Position numbers and translations under genes: made by a program
Part shown: positions 26,613-35,575 of the stretch, in pieces
How positions within the stretch are numbered: the stretch's first letter is position 1
Layout: every line of letters begins with the position of its first letter
Origin: Hydrogenophaga sp040372165
GTDB lineage: Bacteria; Pseudomonadota; Gammaproteobacteria; Burkholderiales; Burkholderiaceae_C
Direction: 5' to 3'
DNA: 64,000 nt
Assembly (NCBI RefSeq): GCF_040372165.1
Contig: NZ_BAABWG010000002.1
Location: forward strand, 558,001 to 622,000
Notes under the pieces: model-generated
Database searches by the model: none
The model's input: the letters and a program-made list of their open reading frames with translations, nothing else
What the model was told of the DNA's origin: nothing

Positions 26613-27431
26613 TCAGCTCAATTCGTTGTGGTAATGCCGGGCGTCGGTACGGTAGAGTCCGCGCCGCAGCTCCATGGGCACATCGTTATAAGTGAAGGCC
26701 AGGCGCTCGACACTCAGCAGGGGGTGGCCATTTTCGACCCCCAGCAATCCTGCTATTTCGTCATCAGCGCTGACCGCCTTGAGTTTTTCTGTGGCGCGCA
26801 CCATGCGCACGCCGAACTGGGCTTCGAACAAGGCATACATGGGGCCCTTGTCCTCGGCCAGGGTTTCCTGGGTGAGCCCCTTGAACGCCACACCGGGCAG
26901 CCACAGGTCTTCCAGAATGGTGGGAATGCCGCCGAAAGCCAGCACCCGGCGAACCTGCAGCACCGGGTCACCCGTGCGAAGGCTGAGCTGACGGGCAACT
27001 TCGGCGGGCGCGCGCAGCCGCTTGCATTCAATGATATGCCGTTCAGCCGGTCCCTGGCTGTCCGGCTGACCTGTGTCCGGTAACAGGCGCAGGAAACGAT
27101 ACTGGATGTGCTGCTCGGAGTGAGTGGCCACAAACGTGCCCTTGCCCTGCCGGCGGACAAGCAGGTTGTCAGTGGCCAGCTCGTCGATGGCCTTTCGCAC
27201 GGTGCCCTGGCTGACCTTGAAACGCGCAGCGAGGTCGAATTCGCTGGGAATCATGTCGCCCGGCTTCCACTCGCCGGCCTGCAGGCTTTGCAGGATCAGT
27301 GCCTTGATCTGCTGGTACAGCGGGCTGAATGCAGGCGCGCCCATCCCGCCAGCCGCGTCTGGCGGGGCAGTGGCCGGTTCGGGCCCGCGTGGGGCGTCCG
27401 AATCGTTGCTGGATGGGCTGTTGGTGGACAT
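26613..27431 (-). CDS. GntR-family regulator (HutC/UTRA type)
   Basis: Regulator of 272 residues. After a Ser/Pro-rich N-terminal tail comes the GntR winged helix (YQQIKALILQSLQAGEWKPGDMIPSEFDLAARFKVSQGTVRKAIDELATDNLLVRRQGKGTFVA), then a UTRA ligand-binding domain (LRTGDPVLQVRRVLAFGGIPTILEDLWLPG to the end YRTDARHYH). Start ATG 27431 chosen over a longer frame. It precedes sdhCDAB and is divergent from mdh, so control of TCA genes is a reasonable inference; its effector cannot be told from sequence. Confidence 0.92.
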   Translation of the reverse strand: MSTNSPSSNDSDAPRGPEPATAPPDAAGGMGAPAFSPLYQQIKALILQSLQAGEWKPGDMIPSEFDLAARFKVSQGTVRKAIDELATDNLLVRRQGKGTFVATHSEQHIQYRFLRLLPDTGQPDSQGPAERHIIECKRLRAPAEVARQLSLRTGDPVLQVRRVLAFGGIPTILEDLWLPGVAFKGLTQETLAEDKGPMYALFEAQFGVRMVRATEKLKAVSADDEIAGLLGVENGHPLLSVERLAFTYNDVPMELRRGLYRTDARHYHNELS

Positions 27432-27489
27432 GTGGTGTCGCGTCAGGTCGTCGTCAGGGCCAGTCGTATGCTTCGCTGGCGAATGTCCA

Positions 27490-27518
27490 ATCATATCTTA
27501 TATAAGACATAAGACAAA
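27490..27518 (-). promoter_or_regulatory. GntR autoregulatory promoter/operator
   Basis: Perfect 12-bp palindrome TCTTATATAAGA at 27496-27507. On the minus strand it lies between a possible -35 TTGTCT (27517-27512) and a -10 TATGAT (27495-27490), spacer 16 bp, so bound regulator would block its own promoter. The same palindrome with a nearly identical -10 occurs at 59914-59931. Confidence 0.65.
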
Positions 27519-27548
27519 TTGACGTTTGCGTGCTTGCAAGAGTAAACT
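27519..27548 (+). promoter_or_regulatory. Candidate mdh promoter
   Basis: TTGACG (27519-27524), 18-bp spacer, TAAACT (27543-27548), about 130 bp upstream of the mdh start. The GntR palindrome ends 11 bp before the -35. Confidence 0.4.
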
Positions 27549-27676
27549 TGCAGGCTGACTTGTTCGCGTCATCAGGGTTTACCCCGTGTGAATAATGGCG
27601 CACTCTTGAGCTGGCGGACGCCCAAAAGGCCCGCCCACGCCTTTTTTCTAGAACCTCTCTATTGGAGTTTTCATTC

Positions 27677-28663
27677 ATGAGCAAAAAGCCTGTTCGCGTT
27701 GCCGTTACTGGTGCCGCTGGCCAAATTGGTTACGCCCTGCTGTTCCGTATTGCTTCTGGCGAGATGCTGGGCAAGGATCAGCCCGTGATCCTGCAATTGC
27801 TGGAGATTCCGAATGAGAAAGCCCAGAGCGCCCTCAAAGGCGTGATGATGGAGTTGGAAGACTGCGCCTTCCCTCTGCTGGCTGGCATGGAAGCCCACAG
27901 CGATCCGATGACGGCGTTCAAGGACACCGACTACGCACTGCTCGTCGGCGCTCGCCCTCGTGGACCTGGCATGGAGCGCGCCGATCTGCTGGCCGCCAAC
28001 GCCCAGATCTTCACGGCCCAGGGCAAGGCCCTGAACGCTGTGGCTTCCCGCGACGTCAAGGTGCTGGTGGTTGGCAACCCTGCCAACACCAATGCCTACA
28101 TCGCCATGAAGTCTGCGCCGGACCTCAAGCCCGGTAACTTCACCGCCATGCTGCGCCTGGATCACAACCGCGCCGCTTCCCAACTCGCTGCCAAGACGGG
28201 CAAGCCAGTGGCAGCCATCAAGAAGCTGGCTGTCTGGGGCAACCACTCTCCTACCATGTATGCCGACTACCGCTTTGCCACCATTGAAGGTGCATCGGTC
28301 AAGGACATGATCAACGATCAGGAATGGAACAAGAACGTGTTCCTGCCAACCGTGGGCAAGCGTGGAGCCGCCATCATCGAGGCGCGTGGCCTGTCTTCCG
28401 CTGCCTCTGCTGCCAACGCGGCCATCGATCACATGCGTGACTGGGCCCTGGGCACCAAAGGCGAGTGGGTCACCATGGGCATTCCATCCAAGGGCTGGTA
28501 CGGCATTCCTGAAGACGTGATGTTCGGTTTCCCTGTCACTTGCGAGAACGGCGAGTACAAGGTTGTGGAAGGTCTGGAAATCGATGCTTTCTCTCAAGAG
28601 TGCATCGACAAGACCCTGGCCGAACTGCAAGGCGAGCAAGACGGCGTCAAGCACCTGCTCTGA
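27677..28663 (+). CDS. mdh: Malate dehydrogenase
   Basis: NAD-dependent interconversion of malate and oxaloacetate. The 328-residue protein has the Rossmann loop VTGAAGQIGYALLFRIASGEMLG, substrate arginines in GARPRGPGMERADLL, and the active-site histidine in VWGNHSPTMYADYRFA. This is the long MDH form common in betaproteobacteria. ATG 27677 follows TTGGAG; an upstream TTG is disfavoured. Confidence 0.98.
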   Translation: MSKKPVRVAVTGAAGQIGYALLFRIASGEMLGKDQPVILQLLEIPNEKAQSALKGVMMELEDCAFPLLAGMEAHSDPMTAFKDTDYALLVGARPRGPGMERADLLAANAQIFTAQGKALNAVASRDVKVLVVGNPANTNAYIAMKSAPDLKPGNFTAMLRLDHNRAASQLAAKTGKPVAAIKKLAVWGNHSPTMYADYRFATIEGASVKDMINDQEWNKNVFLPTVGKRGAAIIEARGLSSAASAANAAIDHMRDWALGTKGEWVTMGIPSKGWYGIPEDVMFGFPVTCENGEYKVVEGLEIDAFSQECIDKTLAELQGEQDGVKHLL

Positions 28664-28726
28664 TGCCGTCAAGAGCGGTTGCATGACACGAATTCGTCAT
28701 GTAACCGCTTGGTAACCCAGCCAGCC

Positions 28727-29731
28727 ATGCCACATCCAAACGACGTTTTACTGGGGTCTCAGGCCAGTGCTTTCGCGCTGCCGGTCTGCGATCACTACAG
28801 CGGCGTCGAGTCACGGATGGTCAAGAGCCTGAAGCTTCAGGCCGAGTTCACCGAAGAATTTGGCGCCTGCGTTTTTGATGTCACGCTCGATTGCGAGGAC
28901 GGGGCACCTGTGGGTGGCGAGGCCGAGCATGCCGAGCTGGTCACCTCGCTGGCGCTGAGTGCGCCCCCAGGCAGCCGTGTGGCTGCCCGGGTCCATCCGG
29001 TGGATCACGGCAGCTTTGAGGCCGATGTGGCCACCATTGCTGGCAAGGCTGGTCATCGCCTGGTGCACCTGATGGTGCCCAAGGTGGAGACGCTGGCCGA
29101 TGTCGAGCGGGCAGTCAGGTCGGTGGATGCCGCCGGCGCAACAGCGCTTCCCCTGCACGTGCTCGTTGAATCATCGGGCGCTGTGCATCGGGTCTTCGAC
29201 ATCGCGAGCCATCCACGTGTACAGAGCTTGAGCTTCGGTCTGATGGACTTCGTTTCATCCCACGGCGGCGCCATTTCGGCCGACGGCATGGGTGTGAAAG
29301 GACAGTTCAGTCATCCGCTTGTCGTGCGGGCCAAGGTGGAAATCGCCGCAGCCTGTCATGCGCATGGCAAAGTGCCTTCGCACAATGTCGTGACAGAGTT
29401 CAAGGATCAGGATGCCTTGGCGCATGCTGCGCACAAGGCGGCGGCCGAGCTGGGTTACACGCGCATGTGGAGCATTCACCCGGACCAGATCCGGACCATC
29501 ATCGCTGCGTTCTCGCCATCACAGGCCGAGATCGATGTGGCGGTGGACATCATTGAGCGGGCTGCGGCGGCCGATTGGGCGCCAGTGCAGCACGATGGCC
29601 GTCTGCACGACAGGGCCAGCTACCGCTACTACTGGCAACTGATTGAGCGCGCCTGGCGCACGGGTCTGCAGTTGCCTGAATCAGTCAGGCAGTGGTTTGC
29701 CACTGCCGATGCGCCGTCGCATGGCGTCTGA
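28727..29731 (+). CDS. HpcH/HpaI aldolase, CitE-like CoA-ester lyase
   Basis: TIM-barrel lyase of 334 residues related to citrate lyase beta subunits and malyl-CoA-type enzymes. A magnesium-binding acidic motif is seen in DVTLDCEDGAPVGGEAEHAELV, an arginine region RVAARVHPVDHGSFEADVATI, and a conserved LSFGLMDFVSSHGG. No CitD or CitF subunits are nearby, so it is probably not part of a citrate lyase complex. It sits between mdh and acnB on the same strand, which suggests a role linked to C4 or C6 acid metabolism; the substrate is not known. Start ATG 28727 is chosen; an upstream in-frame start would add 16 residues. Confidence 0.85.
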   Translation: MPHPNDVLLGSQASAFALPVCDHYSGVESRMVKSLKLQAEFTEEFGACVFDVTLDCEDGAPVGGEAEHAELVTSLALSAPPGSRVAARVHPVDHGSFEADVATIAGKAGHRLVHLMVPKVETLADVERAVRSVDAAGATALPLHVLVESSGAVHRVFDIASHPRVQSLSFGLMDFVSSHGGAISADGMGVKGQFSHPLVVRAKVEIAAACHAHGKVPSHNVVTEFKDQDALAHAAHKAAAELGYTRMWSIHPDQIRTIIAAFSPSQAEIDVAVDIIERAAAADWAPVQHDGRLHDRASYRYYWQLIERAWRTGLQLPESVRQWFATADAPSHGV

Positions 29732-29800
29732 TTCGATCGACCCGAAAACGATTTAAAAATTTCAAGTTTCGATTCCCACGTTCAACTCTCGGAGAACACC

Positions 29801-32401
29801 ATGTCCAACTTCCTCGCTGACTACCGCGCCCACGTTGCCGAACGTGAAGCGCTGGGCATCCCGGCCCTGCCGCTGGACGCCAAGCAAGTGTCTGACCTGA
29901 TCGAGCTCATCAAGAACCCGCCCGCTGGCGAGGAAGCTTTCCTGATGGACCTGCTGACCAACCGCGTGCCACCTGGCGTGGATGACGCGGCCAAGGTCAA
30001 GGCCAGCTTCCTGGCTGCCGTGGCACATGGCGACGAAAAAGTCGGCCTGGTGTCCAAGGCCAAGGCTGCCGAGTTGCTCGGCACCATGGTCGGTGGCTAC
30101 AACGTGCACACCCTGATCGAGTTGCTTGAAGACGCCGAGGTGGCCGATATCGCCGCTGAAGGTCTGAAGAAGACCCTGCTGATGTTCGACTTCTTCAATG
30201 ACGTCGCTGAAAAAGCCAAGGCCGGCAACGCCAAGGCCAAGGAAGTCATGCAGTCGTGGGCCGACGCCGAGTGGTTCACCAGCCGCCCTGAAGTCGAGAA
30301 GAAGATCACTGTCACCGTGTTCAAGGTGCCCGGCGAGACCAACACCGACGATCTGTCGCCCGCACCTGATGCCTGGAGCCGTCCGGACATCCCGATGCAC
30401 TACCTGGCGATGCTCAAGAACACCCGTCCTGACGCTGCTTTCAAGCCGGAAGAAGACGGGAAGCGCGGCCCGATGCAGTTCATCGAAGACCTCAAGGCCA
30501 AGGGCCATACCGTCGCCTATGTTGGCGACGTGGTGGGCACCGGTTCTTCGCGCAAGTCCGCCACGAACAGTGTGATCTGGGCCACCGGTCAGGACATCCC
30601 GTTCGTGCCGAACAAGCGTTTTGGTGGCGTGACCCTGGGCGGCAAGATCGCTCCGATCTTCTTCAACACCCAGGAAGATTCCGGCGCGCTGCCGATCGAA
30701 GTGGACGTCACCAGCCTGGAGATGGGCGACGTGATCGACATCTACCCCTACGAGGGCAAGATCGAGAAGAACGGTGCCAAGGTTGCCGACTTCGAACTCA
30801 AGAGCCAGGTGTTGCTGGACGAAGTCCGCGCCGGTGGCCGTATCAACCTGATCATCGGCCGCTCGCTCACCGCGAAGGCACGTGAGGCACTGGGTCTGCC
30901 TGCTTCGACCGAGTTCCGTCTGCCGGTTGCCCCTGTCGATACCGGCAAGGGCTTCACGCTGGCCCAGAAGATGGTTGGCCGCGCTTGTGGTTTGCCAGAA
31001 GGTCAGGGCATCCGCCCCGGCACTTACTGCGAGCCCAAGATGACCACCGTCGGTTCACAGGACACCACTGGCCCGATGACCCGCGACGAGCTGAAAGATC
31101 TGGCTTGCCTGGGCTTCTCTGCCGACCTCGTGATGCAGTCTTTCTGCCACACCGCAGCCTATCCCAAGCCGGTCGATGCCAAGATGCACCGCGAGCTGCC
31201 TGCCTTCATCTCCAACCGTGGTGGTGTTGCCCTGCGCCCAGGCGACGGTGTGATCCACAGCTGGCTCAACCGTCTGCTGCTGCCTGATACCGTGGGTACT
31301 GGTGGTGACTCGCATACCCGTTTCCCGATCGGCATTTCCTTCCCGGCCGGTTCCGGTCTGGTGGCCTTCGGCGCCGCCACCGGTGTGATGCCACTGGACA
31401 TGCCTGAGTCTGTCCTGGTGCGCTTCAAGGGCAAGATGCAGCCAGGCGTGACCTTGCGTGATCTGGTGCATGCCATCCCGCTGTACGCGATCAAGGCCGG
31501 TCTGCTGACCGTGGCCAAGGCTGGCAAGAAGAACATCTTCTCCGGTCGCGTGCTGGAAATCGAAGGTCTGCCAGACCTGAAGGTCGAGCAGGCGTTCGAG
31601 CTGTCCGACGCATCTGCTGAGCGCTCTGCGGCCGGCTGCACGATCAAGCTCAACAAGGAGCCGATCGTCGAGTACCTGAAGTCGAACATTGTTCTGATGA
31701 AGAACATGATCGCCGACGGCTACGAAGACGCCAAGACCCTGGCTCGCCGTATCGAGAAAGTGGAAGAGTGGCTGGCCAAGCCAGATCTGCTGGAAGCCGA
31801 CGCCGACGCCGAGTATGCCGCTGTGATCGAGATCGATCTGGCCGACATCAAAGAGCCAATCGTCTGCTGCCCGAACGACCCCGACGATGCCAAGACCCTG
31901 TCCGACGTGGCCGGCACCAAGATAGACGAAGCCTTCATCGGTTCTTGCATGACCAACATCGGTCACTTCCGTGCGGCAGCGACGGTGCTGGGTGGCGCGC
32001 GTGACATCCCGGTCAAGCTGTGGGTGGCACCCCCGACCAAGATGGACGAGAGCGAGCTGATGAAGGAAGGCCACTACGCCGCCTTCGGCACGGCCGGTGC
32101 CCGCACCGAAATGCCAGGCTGCTCGCTGTGCATGGGTAACCAGGCGCAGGTGAGGGAGGGCGCTACTGTCATCTCGACTTCCACTCGCAACTTCCCGAAC
32201 CGCCTCGGCAAGAACACGCAAGTGTTCCTGGGTTCGGCCGAACTGGCTGCAGTGGCTTCCAAATTGGGTAAGCTGCCTTCCAAGGAAGAGTACCTGGCAG
32301 CCACCGGCGTCATCACTGAGAAGGCCGACCAGATCTACAAGTACATGAACTTCGACCAGATCGAAGAGTACGTGGAAACGGCCAAGGACGTGACGGCCTG
32401 A
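29801..32401 (+). CDS. acnB: Aconitate hydratase B
   Basis: Bifunctional aconitase/2-methylisocitrate dehydratase of the TCA cycle. The 866-residue protein has the AcnB layout: an N-terminal HEAT-like region (LIELIKNPPAGEEAFLMDLLTNRVPPGVDDAAKVKASFL), then the swivelling domain (VGTGSSRKSATNSVIWATG) before the catalytic domains. Cluster cysteines are in GSCMTNIGHFRAA and PGCSLCMGNQAQV. GGAG precedes the start. An intrinsic terminator follows 30 bp after the stop. Confidence 0.98.
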   Translation: MSNFLADYRAHVAEREALGIPALPLDAKQVSDLIELIKNPPAGEEAFLMDLLTNRVPPGVDDAAKVKASFLAAVAHGDEKVGLVSKAKAAELLGTMVGGYNVHTLIELLEDAEVADIAAEGLKKTLLMFDFFNDVAEKAKAGNAKAKEVMQSWADAEWFTSRPEVEKKITVTVFKVPGETNTDDLSPAPDAWSRPDIPMHYLAMLKNTRPDAAFKPEEDGKRGPMQFIEDLKAKGHTVAYVGDVVGTGSSRKSATNSVIWATGQDIPFVPNKRFGGVTLGGKIAPIFFNTQEDSGALPIEVDVTSLEMGDVIDIYPYEGKIEKNGAKVADFELKSQVLLDEVRAGGRINLIIGRSLTAKAREALGLPASTEFRLPVAPVDTGKGFTLAQKMVGRACGLPEGQGIRPGTYCEPKMTTVGSQDTTGPMTRDELKDLACLGFSADLVMQSFCHTAAYPKPVDAKMHRELPAFISNRGGVALRPGDGVIHSWLNRLLLPDTVGTGGDSHTRFPIGISFPAGSGLVAFGAATGVMPLDMPESVLVRFKGKMQPGVTLRDLVHAIPLYAIKAGLLTVAKAGKKNIFSGRVLEIEGLPDLKVEQAFELSDASAERSAAGCTIKLNKEPIVEYLKSNIVLMKNMIADGYEDAKTLARRIEKVEEWLAKPDLLEADADAEYAAVIEIDLADIKEPIVCCPNDPDDAKTLSDVAGTKIDEAFIGSCMTNIGHFRAAATVLGGARDIPVKLWVAPPTKMDESELMKEGHYAAFGTAGARTEMPGCSLCMGNQAQVREGATVISTSTRNFPNRLGKNTQVFLGSAELAAVASKLGKLPSKEEYLAATGVITEKADQIYKYMNFDQIEEYVETAKDVTA

Positions 32402-32430
32402 GCCTTGCGCGAGCCTCATGGCAAATGAGA

Positions 32431-32458
32431 AACGGCCCCTGACGGGGCCGTTTTTTTT
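32431..32458 (+). terminator. Intrinsic terminator after acnB
   Basis: CGGCCCC-TGAC-GGGGCCG stem (32433-32450) followed by eight T residues (32451-32458), 32 bp after the acnB stop. Confidence 0.93.
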
Positions 32459-32636
32459 GCACCCCTGAGATGTGTCGCGTGCCTGCACGCCAGGCACGGG
32501 CGGTGGCCACGACATCCGACACCTCTTGGACTTCAAGCTTGGCGCGTTTGGCCGGTGACCGGGCTGTGAGGCCCGTTGATCGGTATCTGGGTGGTGCTGC
32601 GGTCCGGGGTGCTTGGCGGAGCAGTGTGCCTTCGCT

Positions 32637-34580
32637 ATGCTCGCTGCGGTGAGACGCAATTCCAGAAACCTGAAATCGATCAAGCTGGGGGCTGGCGGCC
32701 GTTTGGGTGCCATGCTGTTTGCCGCTGTGTTTGCGCTGGGGTTTGGCGCGGGAGGCATATGGGGCGGCCTGCTTCCTCTCTACGATACCTTTCGTGCCAA
32801 AGTGGCTGTACAGGGGTGGCATCAGGTGCCGGCGCAAATCCTGGAGAGTCAGCTGTCGTCTCGCCGAAGCGACGACAGCACCGTGTACCGGGCCGATATC
32901 CGCTACCAGTACACCTTCAACGGGCAGAGCTATGAAAGCCGGCGCGTCGGTCTGGCGACGGTCATGGGCTCGGACAATATTGGCGACTGGCATCAGCAGT
33001 GGGTTAGCCGTGCCGAGCGGGCCAGGTCGCAAGGGCAGAGCCTCACCGCTTGGGTCGATCCGCAGTCGCCGGGTCAGGCACTGCTGGATCCGGACATCCG
33101 GTGGCCCAAGATGGCATTGCACTTGCCATTTGCAATTGTGTTCACGGGTGTCGGTCTGGGTGCAGGCTGGGTCTTCTTCTCGCTGGCGGCCAGGCGGGAT
33201 GAAAAGCTCGTGGCAGCGGCAGGTGCACGCTCGGTGCAACCATCGGCAAAGAAGAGCTCGGCGAGCAAGCAGCTTGCCGGCGCGTGGATCATGGCCGTGT
33301 TCTGGTGCGGTTTGAGCTTTCCTGTCGCTGCGGTTTTCTGGATGACCGGTGCGCCCTGGCTGGTGCGATTGATGTTGCTGGGTTTTGTGGCCATTGGCAT
33401 CGGCCTGCTGGTTTTTGCCTTCCGGCAAACACGTAAAGCCAGGCGCTATTCGGCGGCCAATTTCCTGCTCGATCCCGCCAGTCCAAAGGCAGGGCAGCGG
33501 TTTGAAGTGTCGTTGAGCACGCCGGTTGAAGAGGAGGGGGCCGCATTGACCACCGGGCTGAAGCCGATGAAGATGCGACTGTCACACTGGCGAGTCAATG
33601 ATGCGGGATCGGGCACCAGTCAGCGGCGTGTGGAGACCATGGAAGCTGAGGCCGCTGGCATTCCCGACATGCAAGGCAGCATTCGGTGGATGGCCCACTT
33701 CGAGCTGCCAGAAGACGCGCCGACGTTCGGAGCGCGTCGCTCTGGAGAGCGGGTGGAGTGGCGGCTGGAGTTGTTGAAGCAGGATGGTTCGCTGGATGTG
33801 AGTTTTGATGTGCCGGTAGAAGGCAGTGCATCCGTTGCCCATCAGCCAGACCGGTTTGCGGAGAACCTTGACTTTCGAACGGAGCACGCCCTGGACGCCA
33901 GTGAGTCCGGGTTTGCAACAGAGGCTAGCAGGCCCTCCATGCCACCTCAGGTCAGCGTAGCGGAGATGCCGGACGAATGGGTGCTGAAGTTCAGGCAGAA
34001 GCCGTGGCGAATTGCTGCTCTGGTGAGTCTGGTCCCATTGGCGACCTTGCTCGTCATCTGGTGGAACCAGGTGCCTGCACAAGCTGATGCCTGGGATTTC
34101 TACCTGCGGTGGCCCGCGTTCTGGGCGGCTGTCGTTTGGCTGTTTACTTTGCATGCAGCCACGCGCAGCTGGGCACTGGGTGTTACCGACCAGTCATTGG
34201 TGGTGAGAAGAGGTTCGTGGGTCTGGCGTCGCAAGGATGTACTGCCCGCCGAGGCGGCGGAACGCATGTTCTTCAAGCTGCTGTTCTCCTCGGGTGGCAA
34301 TGCGTCGCATCCGCGGAAGAACTATTTCGGGCTTTATGCCCGGCCGAAAGAGGGAGCAAAGCCCGTCTTGTTGACGACGGGCCTGCCTGAAAAGGCCGGT
34401 GCAGAAGCCGTAGGCGAAGCCATTCGGCGAGCGAAGGCCCACCGGGAAGGGCGTTTCTCGCCTGGGGCAGAGCCGGACAATGCGGCGTCTGCGCGAGGTG
34501 CTGGCTGGGGCCTCATTCTGTGGGCCGCATTTCTGGCCGCGCTGTATCTCGCACGATCTCAATGGACGGGGCTTTTCTGA
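32637..34580 (+). CDS. DUF3592-containing membrane protein
   Basis: Protein of about 647 residues. An N-terminal membrane helix (GAMLFAAVFALGFGAGGIWGGLL) is followed by a DUF3592-like extracytoplasmic domain (WHQVPAQILESQLSSRRSDDSTVYRADIRYQYTFNGQSYESRRVG), further helices (LPFAIVFTGVGLGAGWVFFSLAA; IMAVFWCGLSFPVAAVFW; VRLMLLGFVAIGIGLLVFAF), a long soluble segment and C-terminal helices. Role unknown. Start is uncertain: ATG 32637, GTG 32649 or TTG 32613. Confidence 0.75.
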   Translation: MLAAVRRNSRNLKSIKLGAGGRLGAMLFAAVFALGFGAGGIWGGLLPLYDTFRAKVAVQGWHQVPAQILESQLSSRRSDDSTVYRADIRYQYTFNGQSYESRRVGLATVMGSDNIGDWHQQWVSRAERARSQGQSLTAWVDPQSPGQALLDPDIRWPKMALHLPFAIVFTGVGLGAGWVFFSLAARRDEKLVAAAGARSVQPSAKKSSASKQLAGAWIMAVFWCGLSFPVAAVFWMTGAPWLVRLMLLGFVAIGIGLLVFAFRQTRKARRYSAANFLLDPASPKAGQRFEVSLSTPVEEEGAALTTGLKPMKMRLSHWRVNDAGSGTSQRRVETMEAEAAGIPDMQGSIRWMAHFELPEDAPTFGARRSGERVEWRLELLKQDGSLDVSFDVPVEGSASVAHQPDRFAENLDFRTEHALDASESGFATEASRPSMPPQVSVAEMPDEWVLKFRQKPWRIAALVSLVPLATLLVIWWNQVPAQADAWDFYLRWPAFWAAVVWLFTLHAATRSWALGVTDQSLVVRRGSWVWRRKDVLPAEAAERMFFKLLFSSGGNASHPRKNYFGLYARPKEGAKPVLLTTGLPEKAGAEAVGEAIRRAKAHREGRFSPGAEPDNAASARGAGWGLILWAAFLAALYLARSQWTGLF

Positions 34581-34615
34581 GGCCGGCGAGCTCGGCTCAG
34601 ATTTCAAAAACTGGT

Positions 34616-35497
34616 TCAGTGGGTACCTGCCAGCAAGCCTCGCCAACCTGGCCAGCTTTCTCTGGCGACTGCAAACTTGCGGGTGGCATGGCTCCAGGAC
34701 TCGCCGTTGGCCATGGCATTGCGGAAACCGTTGGCGTCGACAATCCTGGTGCCGCCCATCAAAGTGACGCCGCGCTCGAACAGTTCGTCTGGCCATAAGC
34801 CGGCAGATGGACCGATCAGAGCGAACCGCCCGGCTTTGGGCGCTGCACCGAGCATTTCGTCCAGTGTGTCGTTGAGCAGCATGGTGGAGGTGCCGACGAC
34901 CACATTGCAGTCGCGCAAGACGTCTCTGTCGGTGGTGATGGTGACGTTGGGGAAACGCTCTTGTTGCAGGTGGACAATCTCTTCGCTCATCTCCACCACC
35001 GACAGGCGACCACCCACAGCATCGATGCGCCTGACCAGCGGAGGGAAGAAACCGATCATGCCGAGGTGATCGTCCGGTCCGAGAACAATGTCGCCCAGCG
35101 AATTGCCGGCGGATGGCGGCTCATAGCCACAGCGCCGCCAAACCGAGTCCGTCAGTGCATTGGCCGCAGCCAGGGCCACTGCCCGTTTCACCGGGTCGCT
35201 GCTGGTGAGTTGACAGGCGAGCCCCATGGCATCGGCACCAGCCAGCGGTGTTTTTCCACCATGGGTACGGAGGATGTTCTCCAGTGTGTCGCCCAGCAGA
35301 ATGTACGACAGGCCGAATGCGCCGTCTTCGAGCTCGATGGCACAGAACTCGGCATCGTGCTCACCTGCTGCCTCCACCCTCCTGGGCACATGGAGGCATC
35401 GGACAGCTGGTGACGGAAAGCGGTTGGCGATGGTCTGCAGCTGCTCCAGTATGGCGGTCGCCACTGGCTGGCGCGCTGGTGGTTGGACATGGCTCAT
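34616..35497 (-). CDS. DUF364/DUF4213 putative heavy-metal chelation protein
   Basis: Protein of 293 residues with the layout of DUF4213-DUF364 proteins: an N-terminal part ending GYILLGDT-like AFGLSYILLGDTLENILRT, a middle segment KRAVALAAANALTDSVW, and a Rossmann-like C-terminal domain (GDIVLGPDDHLGMIGFFPPLVRRI; DCNVVVGTSTMLLNDTLDEML; IGPSAGLWPDELFERGVTLMGGTRI). Family members are suggested to bind metals or their chelates, but this is not proved and I see no metal-uptake partner here. Convergent with the DUF3592 gene. Confidence 0.78.
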   Translation of the reverse strand: MSHVQPPARQPVATAILEQLQTIANRFPSPAVRCLHVPRRVEAAGEHDAEFCAIELEDGAFGLSYILLGDTLENILRTHGGKTPLAGADAMGLACQLTSSDPVKRAVALAAANALTDSVWRRCGYEPPSAGNSLGDIVLGPDDHLGMIGFFPPLVRRIDAVGGRLSVVEMSEEIVHLQQERFPNVTITTDRDVLRDCNVVVGTSTMLLNDTLDEMLGAAPKAGRFALIGPSAGLWPDELFERGVTLMGGTRIVDANGFRNAMANGESWSHATRKFAVARESWPGWRGLLAGTH

Positions 35498-35575
35498 GGC
35501 TTCATGTTAGTGCCAAACCATCGAGATGCGAACGCCAGAGTGCTTCAGGCAGAGACTTCCGTGCGCTGCGGGCCG

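Noticed and set aside
31055..32758. Long open frame opposite acnB
   Set aside because: Shadow of acnB; also crosses the acnB terminator.
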